DNA of 64,000 nucleotides from Arthrobacter sp. FW306-2-2C-D06B (GTDB lineage Bacteria > Actinomycetota > Actinomycetes > Actinomycetales > Micrococcaceae): contig NZ_CP084560.1 in assembly GCF_021789175.1 (NCBI RefSeq), positions 1,860,001-1,924,000 of the forward strand, in the 5' to 3' direction. Below are positions 54,488-63,468 of this stretch, piece by piece. A program made the translations under genes and the position numbers. The notes under the pieces were generated by a model. That model ran no database searches and had not been told where the DNA came from. It saw nothing but the letters and a program-made list of their open reading frames with translations. The number at the start of each line of letters is the position of its first letter. Position 1 is the first letter of the stretch.

Positions 54488-55243
54488 TTAGACGGGCGTC
54501 ATCCCTGCCGCTCCGCTCGCGGCAGCGTGCAAGCGCAACATCTCAAGGTGTTTGCGCATTGCAGTCTCTGCAGCGGTTGTGTCCTTGTCTGCGATGGCGC
54601 GATAAAGCTGTATGTGATGAGTCACCGCGACCCGCCCGAGCTTCTCGTCGGTGCGGATGAACGCTAATGGCTGGGCAGCGCGGTGAAGGGCAGATACGAA
54701 GGCTGCAAGTACTCGATTGCCCGACGCGTTCGCGACTTCGATATGAAAACGCGCGTTCAGTTCGGGCACCAGGGGGTGGTCGTGAGTTGTCGCGGCCTCT
54801 TGGTCGATGATTGCGTGTAGCGCCTTAAGGTGCTCCTTCAGGCGGTACTCCGCGGCCAGCCTGGCGCTTGGAACTTCGAGGAGATCTCGGAAGGTCGAAA
54901 CTTCATCGGCCGTGACTGAGCCTAGGCCGAGGATATTTGACAGCCGCTCGGAGATGATGCGGGAGAGCGCGTTGTGGTCGACGCTCTGTACGTAGAGCCC
55001 ACTTGTCATGCCTTGGCCCTTCCCAAGGAATCCGCCTTCCACAAGTGAGCGCAGCGCTTCCCGCACGGTTGCTCGACTGACGTTGAACGCGCTGGCAAGG
55101 GCGTGCTCGCTCGGCAGTCGACCACCCTCCGTCAGTGAGCCATCCAGGATGGCTTTGCGGAGTTGGTTTTCGACCTGTTCCCGTGGAAGTAGGACGCGCA
55201 CAGCGGAGAACTCGAGGGTCGCCTCTGTTGTATTGCTCGTCAT
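54488..55243 (-). CDS. FadR-family regulator of cluster B
   Basis: ATG 55243 (MTSNTTEATLEF) is preferred because AAGGA lies 6 bp upstream; 251 residues. Winged helix: LPREQVENQLRKAILDGSLTEGGRLPSEHALASAFNVSRATVREALRSLVEGG. FCD domain: VSTFRDLLEVPSARLAAEYR and FHIEVANASGNRVLAAFVSALHRAAQP. It is a close homologue of 12644-13438, sharing the wing and YVQSVDHN. The gene is divergent from the acyl-CoA dehydrogenase operon and has TTGTCAGACTA upstream of its own start. It probably represses itself, the operon and the transporter, with an acyl-CoA or acid as inducer. Confidence 0.92.
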   Translation of the reverse strand: MTSNTTEATLEFSAVRVLLPREQVENQLRKAILDGSLTEGGRLPSEHALASAFNVSRATVREALRSLVEGGFLGKGQGMTSGLYVQSVDHNALSRIISERLSNILGLGSVTADEVSTFRDLLEVPSARLAAEYRLKEHLKALHAIIDQEAATTHDHPLVPELNARFHIEVANASGNRVLAAFVSALHRAAQPLAFIRTDEKLGRVAVTHHIQLYRAIADKDTTAAETAMRKHLEMLRLHAAASGAAGMTPV

Positions 55244-55286
55244 CAACATTCCTTGCGGGATTGGCTTCGTCTTAACGCAATGCTGT

Positions 55287-55297
55287 TTGTCAGACTA
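55287..55297 (-). promoter_or_regulatory. Operator half-site before the cluster-B regulator
   Basis: TTGTCAGACTA (complement TAGTCTGACAA) is identical to the site before the ABC binding protein at 13770. Its distance of 44 bp from the start codon suits autoregulation. Confidence 0.5.
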
Positions 55298-55559
55298 CGC
55301 GATGTTCGTTCATTTGTCGCCAACTTCGAGCTGAGCCTCGACCTTGGAAGAACATGCAGCGCTTAGCCTGATTCGCTCCGAATGTAAGTTTTCAAAGGGC
55401 AGGGGCCGCGCTAGATAGGCCTTCGATCCGGTAATAGTTGGTAGGGCGACCGACTCCTGGACGACGTCCTGAAAATCTGGCAGACCATGAACCTGTTTCC
55501 TCTGACGCTGGTCCCGGGTCCGCAACACCCAGTTCATAATTTGTAGATCAAAGACGGAG

Positions 55560-55578
55560 TTGACACTTGTCAGACAAG
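55560..55578 (+). promoter_or_regulatory. Promoter/operator of the cluster-B operon
   Basis: TTGACACTTGTCAGACAAG is identical to 18088-18106. The palindrome CTTGTC-A-GACAAG occupies the spacer next to the -35 box, where a bound regulator would block RNA polymerase. The acyl-CoA dehydrogenase starts 54 bp downstream. Confidence 0.7.
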
Positions 55579-55631
55579 AGTGGCAGACTCAGAGGACAAT
55601 AATCTCGAACACGAGAGGAAGGCGGGCGACG

Positions 55632-56777
55632 ATGGCGCTGCTCACCGAAGATCAGCAGATGATGGTCGAGGCGATCGATCAGATTTGCTCAAAGCTTGTG
55701 ACAGATGACTATTCTGCGGAACTAGACCGGGAAGCTCGTTATCCGCATGAGGTGATGGACGCACTTGCAGAGGCCGGCTGGGCTGCGCTTCCCGTCTCTG
55801 AGGAGGCGGGCGGTGGGGGTGCGACTGCCAGGGACCTTGTGGTTGTGCACGAGGCACTCGCCCGGCATAACCTCGTTGTCGGACAAGCATATTTTTCCCT
55901 ATGGGTGCTTGGTGTAGAGGCAATCGAGCGGCTTGGTAATGAAAAGCAGAAGGCCGAGTGGCTTGAGCGGGTCCAGCAGGGTGCCCGGATCGCTTTCGCG
56001 CTCACAGAGCCGGGGTCCGGTTCGGACGCCGCCGCCCTGCGCACGTCGGCAGTGCGCGAGGGTGACGACTTCATTGTCACCGGTTCCAAGGTCTTCATCA
56101 CTGGCGCGGCCGTGGCAGATGTCATCATCACAGCCGTGCGCACCTCGAAGGAGGGGCGCAAACACGATGGAATTACCCTCTTGATGATCGACCCGTCGAT
56201 CCCTGGAGTCGGGGTCCGGAAGATCGCGAAGATGGGTCTAAAGGGAATCGACCTCTGCGAAGTCTTCTTCACAGACGCCCGCATCCCGGCTTCGGCCGTG
56301 TTGGGCGAGGTCGACGGCGGTTGGCAAGGCGTTATTCCAGGCCTCGCCAAGGAACGCATGCTGCTTGCCGCGCTGAGTGTCGGGGCCTTGCGCGATCTCC
56401 TGGAGCGGTGCCTCGAGTACGCGCAGGCGCGGACCACCTTCGGCAAGCCGATCGCAGGTCACCAACTCATCGCCGACAAGCTTGTTGAAATGCGTGTGGC
56501 CATCGAGGCCGCCAGGGCGCTCACTTTGCGGGCTGCCGACCTGGTCGACGAGGACGATCCGACCGCGGCGGATGTGGCTGCTATGGCGAAGTTGTTTGCT
56601 ACACGGGCTTACGTGGCTGCAACGAGCGAGGCGGTGCAGATCTTCGGTGGTTACGGCTTCAGCGACGAATATCCTGTTTCACGCCACTATCGGGACTGCA
56701 AGTACCTTGAGATCGGGGGCGGTACCAGTGAGATTCAGAAGATTGTGATCGCGCGGTCAATGGGGATCCGGCTGTGA
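55632..56777 (+). CDS. Acyl-CoA dehydrogenase
   Basis: FAD-dependent alpha,beta-desaturation of an acyl-CoA. Start ATG 55632 (MALLTEDQQMMVEAID), giving 381 residues, normal for the family. Visible signatures: IAFALTEPGSGSDAAALRTSAVREGDDFIVTGSKVFITGA (FAD/substrate region), ARTTFGKPIAGHQLIADKLVEM, and the C-terminal VQIFGGYGFSDEYPVSRHYRDCKYLEIGGGTSEIQK. The last motif places the usual catalytic position at LEIGGGTSE. It opens cluster B and is preceded by the FadR operator. The next gene overlaps by 4 bp (GTGA). Confidence 0.95.
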   Translation: MALLTEDQQMMVEAIDQICSKLVTDDYSAELDREARYPHEVMDALAEAGWAALPVSEEAGGGGATARDLVVVHEALARHNLVVGQAYFSLWVLGVEAIERLGNEKQKAEWLERVQQGARIAFALTEPGSGSDAAALRTSAVREGDDFIVTGSKVFITGAAVADVIITAVRTSKEGRKHDGITLLMIDPSIPGVGVRKIAKMGLKGIDLCEVFFTDARIPASAVLGEVDGGWQGVIPGLAKERMLLAALSVGALRDLLERCLEYAQARTTFGKPIAGHQLIADKLVEMRVAIEAARALTLRAADLVDEDDPTAADVAAMAKLFATRAYVAATSEAVQIFGGYGFSDEYPVSRHYRDCKYLEIGGGTSEIQKIVIARSMGIRL

Positions 56778-57541
56778 ACGCGCTTGATAGCTTTCGTCTC
56801 GACGGGCGGGTGGCCGTTGTCACCGGCGCTTCGGGTGGGCTCGGTGCCGCGGCAGCACGGGCGCTTGCCGATGCAGGTGCAACGGTGGTTGTCACTGGCC
56901 GGCGCGAGAGTCACCTCGCCGCCGTGGTCGAAAGCGTCCGCGCTGCTGGTGGTACCGCCCACGCACGGGTTCTCGATATCGCTTATCCCGCTGCGGTCCG
57001 TGAGGTTTTCGCCGAAGTGGCCCAGAGCCATGGGCCCTTGGACGTCCTTGTGAACAACGCTGCGCAGGCGCACCAGGCCGATGTACTCGACGTTGGTGAA
57101 GAGGATTGGGACCGGATAGTTGACGTCAACTTGAAGGGAAGCTTTTTCGCGAGCCAGTCGTTCATCCGCCACCGCAACACAGGCCGATCAGTCTCAATCA
57201 TCAACATCGCCTCGCTCGCGGCTTTCGTCGGCGTGCGCGGCCAGTCAGCCTACTCGGCGAGTAAAGCCGGCGTGGTCGGACTGACGCGCGCGCTGGCCGT
57301 GGAATTAGCTCGAAGCGATGTCCGCGTCAACGCACTGGCGCCGGGCTATTTCGCTACCGACATGCCGGGCGAAGTGCTGGCAGATGAGGCCGCCACGGCG
57401 GCGCTGCTCCGAAAGATCCCGCAGCGTCGCGTCGCCAAGGCCGATGAGATTGGGCCACCGATCTTGTTTCTAGCATCGGACGCGTCGCGGTTCATGACCG
57501 GGGCCGTCCTCAATTTTGATGGAGGGTACACAGCACAATGA
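56774..57541 (+). CDS. Short-chain dehydrogenase/reductase (cluster B, first)
   Basis: GTG 56774 overlaps the dehydrogenase stop. The 255-residue SDR has TGASGGLGAAAARAL, LVNNAAQ, catalytic INIASLAAF and YSASK, and VTGRR after strand two (NADP-like). It most likely oxidises or reduces a beta-hydroxy/keto group of a CoA-bound or free intermediate, like FabG or 3-hydroxyacyl-CoA dehydrogenases. It overlaps the next SDR by 4 bp (ATGA). Confidence 0.93.
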   Translation: MNALDSFRLDGRVAVVTGASGGLGAAAARALADAGATVVVTGRRESHLAAVVESVRAAGGTAHARVLDIAYPAAVREVFAEVAQSHGPLDVLVNNAAQAHQADVLDVGEEDWDRIVDVNLKGSFFASQSFIRHRNTGRSVSIINIASLAAFVGVRGQSAYSASKAGVVGLTRALAVELARSDVRVNALAPGYFATDMPGEVLADEAATAALLRKIPQRRVAKADEIGPPILFLASDASRFMTGAVLNFDGGYTAQ

Positions 57542-58371
57542 ATGAGCAGAAACGACCCGTAGCCCTGGTCACAGGGGCCGCGGGAGACATTGGACAGGCG
57601 ACGGCCATCGGGTTTGCCCGCCGGGGATACAACGTCGCCGTCTTCGACCGCCGCGTCGATCTCCTCGACGAGACCGTTGAGTTGTGCGAACGCGAGGGCG
57701 CGAGCGTGCATGCTGCTGGCGTCGACCAAACCGACTACGACGCCGTGCAGGCCGGCGTAGCAGAAGTCGTGAGGACACTTGGCCCGATCACTGCTCTTTT
57801 CGCTAACGCGGGCTACGGGAAGTTCGGTGAGCTCGTCGAGCAGCCTCTCAAGGAATGGCGCCGACACGTCGATGTCAACCTCAACGGCACATATTTCATC
57901 ACGCGTGAAGTAGCGAATTCCATGATAGAGGCCGCCCAGGGCGGCTCGATTGTCATCAATGCATCGTCGGGGGCGACGCAGTACTCTGACCTGCTGGGCG
58001 CGTATTGCGTGACCAAGTCCGCTGTGAAGATGCTTGCGATTGGTCTCGCCTCGGAACTCGGAAACCACCGAATCCGTGTGAACGCCATCGAGCCCGGGGT
58101 CATCGAGACCGGAATGACGGGCCCGATGCTCGGCGGAGAGCACGGACAGGCCCATCGGGACATTCTCCTCAGCGACACGCCAGTCGGGCGCCTCGGCGGA
58201 CCCCAGGACGTTGCCGAGCTCGTGCTGTTCCTTTCGTCGAATGAGAGCGCCGGCTTTATTACCGGCATTGGGGTGCCGATCGACGGCGGGCAGACGCTGC
58301 ATGGGCATCCGCGCTGGTATCGCACCGATTACCGCGAAGCAAACAAGGTGAACTGGGAGGTGTCACGATGA
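57538..58371 (+). CDS. Short-chain dehydrogenase/reductase (cluster B, second)
   Basis: A 277-residue SDR with TGAAGDIGQATAIGFARRG, FANAGYG, NASSGATQ and YCVTK, and FDRRVD after strand two (NAD-like). It ends with a longer C-terminus (GGQTLHGHPRWYRTDYREANKVNWEVSR) than the neighbouring SDR. The ATGA overlaps on both sides make it part of one operon. Two different SDRs in the same operon suggest two separate oxidation steps, perhaps a hydroxyl and a ring alcohol. Confidence 0.92.
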   Translation: MNEQKRPVALVTGAAGDIGQATAIGFARRGYNVAVFDRRVDLLDETVELCEREGASVHAAGVDQTDYDAVQAGVAEVVRTLGPITALFANAGYGKFGELVEQPLKEWRRHVDVNLNGTYFITREVANSMIEAAQGGSIVINASSGATQYSDLLGAYCVTKSAVKMLAIGLASELGNHRIRVNAIEPGVIETGMTGPMLGGEHGQAHRDILLSDTPVGRLGGPQDVAELVLFLSSNESAGFITGIGVPIDGGQTLHGHPRWYRTDYREANKVNWEVSR

Positions 58372-59270
58372 CGGCAACGACGCGGAATTCGCGAATCGTC
58401 GGGGTCGAGGAGGCCTCGGCAAACGTCAAGGACGGGATGACCATCTCGATCGGCGGCTTCATCAATTCCGGCCATCCCATGGCCATAGTTCGCCAGCTCA
58501 TCAAGGATGGTCGCAGGAACCTCACCGTTGTCGGTGCGGCGTCTGCTGGTCTGGAGACTGACCTGCTCATCGCGGCCGGTGTCGCAAGCAAGGTCGTAAC
58601 CCCCTACGTGGGCGCCGAGGGTTTTGCGGGCATCGGTCCCGCTTTCCGCAAGGCTGCGCAGGACGGCGCGATTGATGTTTTTGAGCTCGACGAGGCGCAT
58701 TTCTACGCCGGGCTGCGGGCCTCGGCTCAGCGGGTGCCGTTCAACCCTTGGCGGGCGGGCATCGGTACCGACTATCCGAAGATCAATCCTGAACTGAAAG
58801 AGTTCCGTGATCCGATCAGCAACGAGTTGTTGCTGGCGATTCCGGCGATCAACATTGATGTTTGCTTCCTGCACGCGGCCGTGAGTGACATCTACGGCAA
58901 CGTGCAGCACAACGGCACCAGGTACGGAGACATCTCGATGTACGCCGCAGCAGACAAGACGTTTGTCACTGTGGAGAAGGTCGTCTCACCCGAGCACATC
59001 AGGGCCGATCCGCTGCGCACCAGCATTCCGGGCGCGACGGGAATTATCCGCGCACAGTTCGGGTCTCATCCTTATTCGGCGGACGGATACTACGTGCCCG
59101 ATGCTGAGCACATTAATCTCTACCTGGTTGCCGCCAATAGCTGGCTGAAGACCGGCGACCGGTCGCAGCTCGACGCGTATCTTAAGGAGTTCGTCTTCGG
59201 ACCGGCTGACCATGCGGCCTATCTGGAGCGCGTCGGTATTCGCAAGCTTCTTTCCCTGAATGAGTTCTGA
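58368..59270 (+). CDS. CoA-transferase/hydrolase subunit A (GctA/IpdA-like)
   Basis: The 300-residue protein belongs to the class I CoA-transferase family, in the branch of glutaconate CoA-transferase A and of IpdA, which opens a steroid-derived cyclic beta-diketone CoA ester in mycobacteria. Visible are MTISIGGFINSGHPMAIVRQLIKDGRRNLTVVGAASAG, the central ISNELLLAIPAINIDVCFLHAAVSDIYGNVQHNG and ADKTFVTVEKVV. It differs clearly from the pair at 35.4 kb. It overlaps the preceding SDR by 4 bp. Whether it transfers CoA or hydrolyses a ring cannot be decided here. Confidence 0.87.
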   Translation: MTATTRNSRIVGVEEASANVKDGMTISIGGFINSGHPMAIVRQLIKDGRRNLTVVGAASAGLETDLLIAAGVASKVVTPYVGAEGFAGIGPAFRKAAQDGAIDVFELDEAHFYAGLRASAQRVPFNPWRAGIGTDYPKINPELKEFRDPISNELLLAIPAINIDVCFLHAAVSDIYGNVQHNGTRYGDISMYAAADKTFVTVEKVVSPEHIRADPLRTSIPGATGIIRAQFGSHPYSADGYYVPDAEHINLYLVAANSWLKTGDRSQLDAYLKEFVFGPADHAAYLERVGIRKLLSLNEF

Positions 59271-59277
59271 GGACGTC

Positions 59278-60066
59278 ATGAATGAGACTGCATATCCCAA
59301 GGAAGTAATGGCGGCCGTCATCGCGCACGGGCTGCACGACGGGCAGTGGGTAGAGGTCGGTGCGAACCTTCCAGTACCCCGCGCGGGCGCCCTGCTGGCC
59401 CATCTTTCGCACGGGCCAAATATGAATGTGATGATCGCGATGACGAAGGCATATGTCCGCGACACTCCCGTGATCGAGGAATTCGAGTTCATCACCGACG
59501 TCGGTGCGATGCGCTGGGCCGAGGCGTACTACCAGCACGACCAGCTGTTGAATAACCAGCGGCACCGCGCCAACGGTGTGTTCTTCTGTGGTGGCATCCA
59601 AATCGACCGTTTCGGTAACTCGAACCTGATCGGAATCGGGCGGGATTATAAGAACCTGAAATTCCGCGGGCCAGGAGCAATAGGCACCTGCAACGCCACA
59701 GTGCAGAACGGCACCTGGCACCTGGTGACCACATCGCATGACCCGCGCGTACTCGTTGACCGCGTCGACTTCGTTTCAGCTCTTGGTTACGGACGTGGCG
59801 AGCCGAATCTCCGTGAGGAGCTCGGGTTGCCGAATGGCGGACCGACATCGATCATCACGCCGCTGTGCGTATTCGACTTCGATGAGGAAACCCGGAGCGC
59901 ACGGCTGAAGTCCATCCACCCGGGGGTGACGAAAGACGAAGTTGTCGAAAAGACCGGCTTCGAGATCATCGTCCCTGAGACGGTGCCGACCACCGCCGGA
60001 CCGACACCGGAGGAGCTCGCAATGCTCCGCATCCGCATTGATGCCAGGGGGGCGCTGCGGGAATGA
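59278..60066 (+). CDS. CoA-transferase/hydrolase subunit B (GctB/IpdB-like)
   Basis: ATG 59278 (MNETAYPKEVMAAVIAHGL) follows GAGGACGTC; an ATG at 59260 overlapping the previous gene is also possible. The 262-residue subunit contains VEVGANLPVPRAGALLAHLSHGPNMNVMI, then EAYYQHDQLLNNQRHRANGVFFCGGIQIDRFGNSNLIGIG, typical of GctB/IpdB-type beta subunits. The serine-glutamate-asparagine catalytic motif of SCOT-type enzymes (SENG) is not present, so a hydrolase-type mechanism or another catalytic residue is possible. It forms a complex with subunit A. Confidence 0.86.
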   Translation: MNETAYPKEVMAAVIAHGLHDGQWVEVGANLPVPRAGALLAHLSHGPNMNVMIAMTKAYVRDTPVIEEFEFITDVGAMRWAEAYYQHDQLLNNQRHRANGVFFCGGIQIDRFGNSNLIGIGRDYKNLKFRGPGAIGTCNATVQNGTWHLVTTSHDPRVLVDRVDFVSALGYGRGEPNLREELGLPNGGPTSIITPLCVFDFDEETRSARLKSIHPGVTKDEVVEKTGFEIIVPETVPTTAGPTPEELAMLRIRIDARGALRE

Positions 60067-61634
60067 AAATGGTAGATCCCTCCCTGCGCACCCTCCCGGC
60101 CCTGTTGGCAAAGAATGCTCTGGAAGACGGGTCTCGTCCGTTTCTATCGGACGCCCACGGAAGTCGGACGAGGGCGCAGATCTGGGAACGCACCCAGCGC
60201 GTAGCGAGCGGTTTCCGTAGCCTCGGCCTTGAGAGTGGTGACCGTGTGGCGTTAATGCTCGATAACTCTGTCGAGTTTGTCGAGACCTGGTTTGGGCTGG
60301 CGACGGCGTCGCTTGTGCAGGTGCCGCTAAATCCCGCGATCTTGGGGGAGCGTCTCATCCACGCGATGGCACACTCGGGGGCGACCGCGCTTGTGGCCGA
60401 TGTCGGTTACGTCTCCCAGTTCGAGCAGATCGCCAGCGAGCTGCCGAAGCTGCGCACGATCGTCGTCGTTGGCGGCAAGGCGAAGACGTCATTTGAGCAG
60501 GTGCCTTTTGAGCAGATTAGGTCGGCCGACATCGGCGAACTGCCGGTTGTCACCTGCGCCGACACGACTGCAATTATGTACACCTCAGGGTCGACTGGAC
60601 CGGCGAAAGGTGTGGTCGTGCCGCACGGCCAGCATTACATGAACGGCTGGCAGGCAACCCGCCAAGCAGAGATTGGCCACGACGACCGTATCTTCGTCAC
60701 CCTTCCGCTGCACCACAACATGGCACAGGGGTACGGCGTGATGGCGGGAGTTGTCTCGGGAGCCGAGGTCTATCTCTCCACCGGTTTCAAGAGGGCCACG
60801 TTCTGGAACGAGGTAATCTCGTCCGGTTCAACAGTCTTCCCATTCGTCGGGTCAATCCTGGCGCTCTTGGCTGCACAGAAGGGCCCCAGCGAGAACCCGC
60901 TCCGCGTCGCTTACGGTGTCCCTGTGCCACCGTCCCTGCATGAGGAGTTCGAGAAGCGGTTCGGCCTCCGGCTCATCGACGGTTACGGCTCAACGGAGGG
61001 CACCATCCCGGCCTGGGGAAGTGTTCGCGGTGACCGCGCCATTGGATCCTCAGGACGGGTTGTCCCCGAGTTTGAGGTCGAGATCCTTGATGAGCGGGAT
61101 GTACCAGTGCGAACTGGGGAGATCGGTCAGATCTGTATTCGTTCCCGCGAGCCGTTCTCGATGTTCCAAGGCTACTTCAACGACTACAAGCGAACAGTCG
61201 ATGCGCTCCGGAACTTTTGGTTCCACTCGGGCGACAGGGGCCGGTTTGACGAGCAAGGAAACCTTTGGTTCGAAGGGCGAATCGATGATGTCATGCGCCG
61301 CTTCGGGGAGTTCATTTCGGCCAAGGAAGTTGAGGCGGCGATTGTCAAGCACGACGCCGTTGAGCTGGTCGCTGCCTACGGTGTCGCATCAGAGGTGGCC
61401 GGCCAAGAAGTAATGGTCGCAGTAATTCTGAAGGAGGGACGCACGCTGAGCGCTGAAGAACTGCGGGCGCATTGCGAAAACTACCTTCCAGCCTTCGCCA
61501 TCCCGCGATTTGTGGAGTTCTTCGATGAGCTGCCCATGACGCCCACCGGGAAGATCGAAAAGCACAAGCTGCGCGCACGGGGCGTGTCGCAAGCCAGCTT
61601 CGATGCCCGCCGTGACAAAGACAGGAGTAAATGA
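60063..61634 (+). CDS. AMP-dependent acyl-CoA synthetase (ligase)
   Basis: The 523-residue enzyme activates a free carboxylic acid to its CoA thioester with ATP. Core motifs: A3 TAIMYTSGSTGPAKGVVVPH, A5 LIDGYGSTEGTIP, A7 GDRGRFDEQGNLWFEGRIDD, A8 RRFGEFISAKEVEAAI and the A10 lysine in PTGKIEKHKLR. It resembles the CaiC/long-chain branch. ATG 60063 overlaps the previous stop. As the only ligase of the cluster it probably performs the first step after uptake. Confidence 0.94.
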   Translation: MKMVDPSLRTLPALLAKNALEDGSRPFLSDAHGSRTRAQIWERTQRVASGFRSLGLESGDRVALMLDNSVEFVETWFGLATASLVQVPLNPAILGERLIHAMAHSGATALVADVGYVSQFEQIASELPKLRTIVVVGGKAKTSFEQVPFEQIRSADIGELPVVTCADTTAIMYTSGSTGPAKGVVVPHGQHYMNGWQATRQAEIGHDDRIFVTLPLHHNMAQGYGVMAGVVSGAEVYLSTGFKRATFWNEVISSGSTVFPFVGSILALLAAQKGPSENPLRVAYGVPVPPSLHEEFEKRFGLRLIDGYGSTEGTIPAWGSVRGDRAIGSSGRVVPEFEVEILDERDVPVRTGEIGQICIRSREPFSMFQGYFNDYKRTVDALRNFWFHSGDRGRFDEQGNLWFEGRIDDVMRRFGEFISAKEVEAAIVKHDAVELVAAYGVASEVAGQEVMVAVILKEGRTLSAEELRAHCENYLPAFAIPRFVEFFDELPMTPTGKIEKHKLRARGVSQASFDARRDKDRSK

Positions 61635-61635
61635 C

Positions 61636-62424
61636 ATGTATTTCAGCACAACAATAAGCGAAGTCAAGGAAGGCGAGGTCAACCTTCGTGGTTACTCCCT
61701 CGCCGAAATCATGCGAGAGACGACCTACGCCGACGGAGCCTTCCTGTCGATTACGGGACGCCTGCCAAGCCCAGCCGAGCGGCGACTTGTCGACGCGATC
61801 CTGAACAGCCTGCTGGACCACGGTTTCGTCGCCTCGACGATTACTGCAGCGCGCTACATTGCTTCGGGAAATCCGCAGTTCATACCCGCCGTGGCTGGCG
61901 GCATCTTGGCAGCGGGAAGCAACACGCTTTCGCCTGAGCACTCTTATCACCTGCTTGAACACACGAAAGAGCTGCGGGGCGGAGGAACGTTCGATGACGG
62001 TGCGGAACGGATCGTCGATGAATATGTGTCAAGCAAGCGGCGCCTGCCCGGGTTCGGCCACCCAACTCACAAGACAAGTGACTTCCGCGCCGACATCCTG
62101 TTTGAGTTGGCGGCCGAGCTGGGCCTCGCGGGCGACTCGGTCCAGCAGTTCCAGGCGATCCATGCTGCTTTCGTGCGCAGGACAGGGAAGACGAACATCC
62201 CGATCAACATCGACGGCGCACTTGCTGCAATCGGCTGCGACCTTGGCTGGTCGGCGAACCAGACCGTCGCTTTCGCAGTACTTTCAGTACTGCCCGGCCT
62301 GATGGCGCATGTCATCGAGGAGATCGAGACCGGCCGGCCATTGCGCTACATCCAAGACGGCGATTACATCGGCAAACCGATGACCGAACGAGTCATCGCA
62401 GAAGCAACAATCAAGGGAGAATGA
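61636..62424 (+). CDS. Citryl-CoA-lyase-like protein (small citrate synthase family)
   Basis: ATG 61636 follows AGGAGTAAATGAC; 262 residues, much shorter than citrate synthase (about 370-430) and in the range of citryl-CoA lyases. LRGYSLAEIMRETTYADGAFLSITGRLPSPAERRLVDAIL and GGIL, the His of LPGFGHPTHK, and the Asp of INIDGALAAIGCDLGW correspond to the conserved catalytic elements. Family members cleave citryl-, citramalyl- or malyl-CoA-type esters. In this operon it may cleave or form a 3-hydroxy-3-carboxyl-type CoA ester. A true citrate synthase role is unlikely. Confidence 0.85.
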   Translation: MYFSTTISEVKEGEVNLRGYSLAEIMRETTYADGAFLSITGRLPSPAERRLVDAILNSLLDHGFVASTITAARYIASGNPQFIPAVAGGILAAGSNTLSPEHSYHLLEHTKELRGGGTFDDGAERIVDEYVSSKRRLPGFGHPTHKTSDFRADILFELAAELGLAGDSVQQFQAIHAAFVRRTGKTNIPINIDGALAAIGCDLGWSANQTVAFAVLSVLPGLMAHVIEEIETGRPLRYIQDGDYIGKPMTERVIAEATIKGE

Positions 62425-62425
62425 T

Positions 62426-63463
62426 ATGGGACTCAACGACAATACAGTCAACTGGGACGTTGTCCAGGAAGGCTTCGAGCGAACGGGCGGGCGCATGATC
62501 TGGAAGCCGTACGGTTTCCCCGAGATCATCGATCCTGAGCACTCCCGCTTTTTCGAGGGCACTATCCAACCCAAGTGGGATGTGCCGGAGAAGATCGTCG
62601 TACAGTCAGCGATCACGGGGGCTTTCTACACGAAGACCGCCAACCCGAACCAGCCTATCGCCGTCGAGGACATCCTCTCTTCAGCGCAGGAGTGCGCTCG
62701 CGCCGGCGCGAGCGCTATCCACCTGCACGTTCGAGGTGACAACGGCTACAACTCGCTTGACCCGGAACGTTTCAAGGCCGTCGTGAACCCCCTTCGAGAC
62801 GAGTTCCCCGGCATCGCAGTGGACGGCTGTTATGTGACAGCGCTCGAAGGTGAGTGGGACGAGATGAAGCGCGCGCTGAACGAGCAGATCCTTGACGGGG
62901 TTCCGATCAACACCACGGCGGTCTTCAACGGCGACGCACTCTTCGCCAAACCGGTCCCGATGATGTTCGAAAAGACTCGGTTGATCCTCGAATCAGGTGC
63001 CGCACCCATCGTCGCTGTCTACACTGACGCAGACGTCAACAACGCAGAGCGTTTCCTCTTCCGCAGCGGCCTCCTTGGCCCCGGCCAGGTCTGGTGTGTG
63101 CTGCCGTCGATCCCGGGCTCGAGCCCGATGGAAAACCCGCGCCAAATGATCGAGGGCCTTACCCGCTTCGTCGGTCTCATCAAGGATGTGGACCCGGAGG
63201 CGAAGATCCTCGTGTGTGCGGCTGGCCGTGCCTCCGTTTTCCTTGCTACCGCAGCGGCCCTTCTGGGCCTGCATGTCCGCGTGGGCATGGAAGACACCGT
63301 CTGGAAGTACCCGCACAAGGACGAGAAACTCGCTTCGAACCTCGAGGCGTTCCTTCAGATCAAGACGATCGTCGAAGCGCTCGGCCGCCAGGTCGCCACA
63401 CCGTTGGAGTACCGGGAAATCATGGGCGTCAAGCCACTGGTCCGGCCGGCCACGAGCCGATGA
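62426..63463 (+). CDS. Beta-keto acid cleavage enzyme (BKACE, DUF849)
   Basis: BKACE enzymes condense a beta-keto acid with acetyl-CoA and release acetoacetate plus a new acyl-CoA, using zinc. The 345-residue protein has the family start KIVVQSAITGAFYTKTANPNQPIAVEDI, the zinc motif IHLHVRGDN (His-x-His) and the late GRASVFLATAAALLGLHVRVGMEDTVW containing a third ligand. An extra 40 residues precede the usual start. It begins 1 bp after the previous stop. The specificity cannot be read by eye; carnitine-, lysine- and malonate-type members are known. Confidence 0.92.
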   Translation: MGLNDNTVNWDVVQEGFERTGGRMIWKPYGFPEIIDPEHSRFFEGTIQPKWDVPEKIVVQSAITGAFYTKTANPNQPIAVEDILSSAQECARAGASAIHLHVRGDNGYNSLDPERFKAVVNPLRDEFPGIAVDGCYVTALEGEWDEMKRALNEQILDGVPINTTAVFNGDALFAKPVPMMFEKTRLILESGAAPIVAVYTDADVNNAERFLFRSGLLGPGQVWCVLPSIPGSSPMENPRQMIEGLTRFVGLIKDVDPEAKILVCAAGRASVFLATAAALLGLHVRVGMEDTVWKYPHKDEKLASNLEAFLQIKTIVEALGRQVATPLEYREIMGVKPLVRPATSR

Positions 63464-63468
63464 GTCCC

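Larger units (their letters stand above)
55244..55631. other. Divergent control region of the cluster-B regulator and operon
   Basis: This 388-bp gap carries the regulator's own operator at 55287 and the operon's promoter/operator at 55560. The middle section (55300-55555) has no recognisable element. A decayed copy of the region lies at 17785-18160. Confidence 0.6.
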
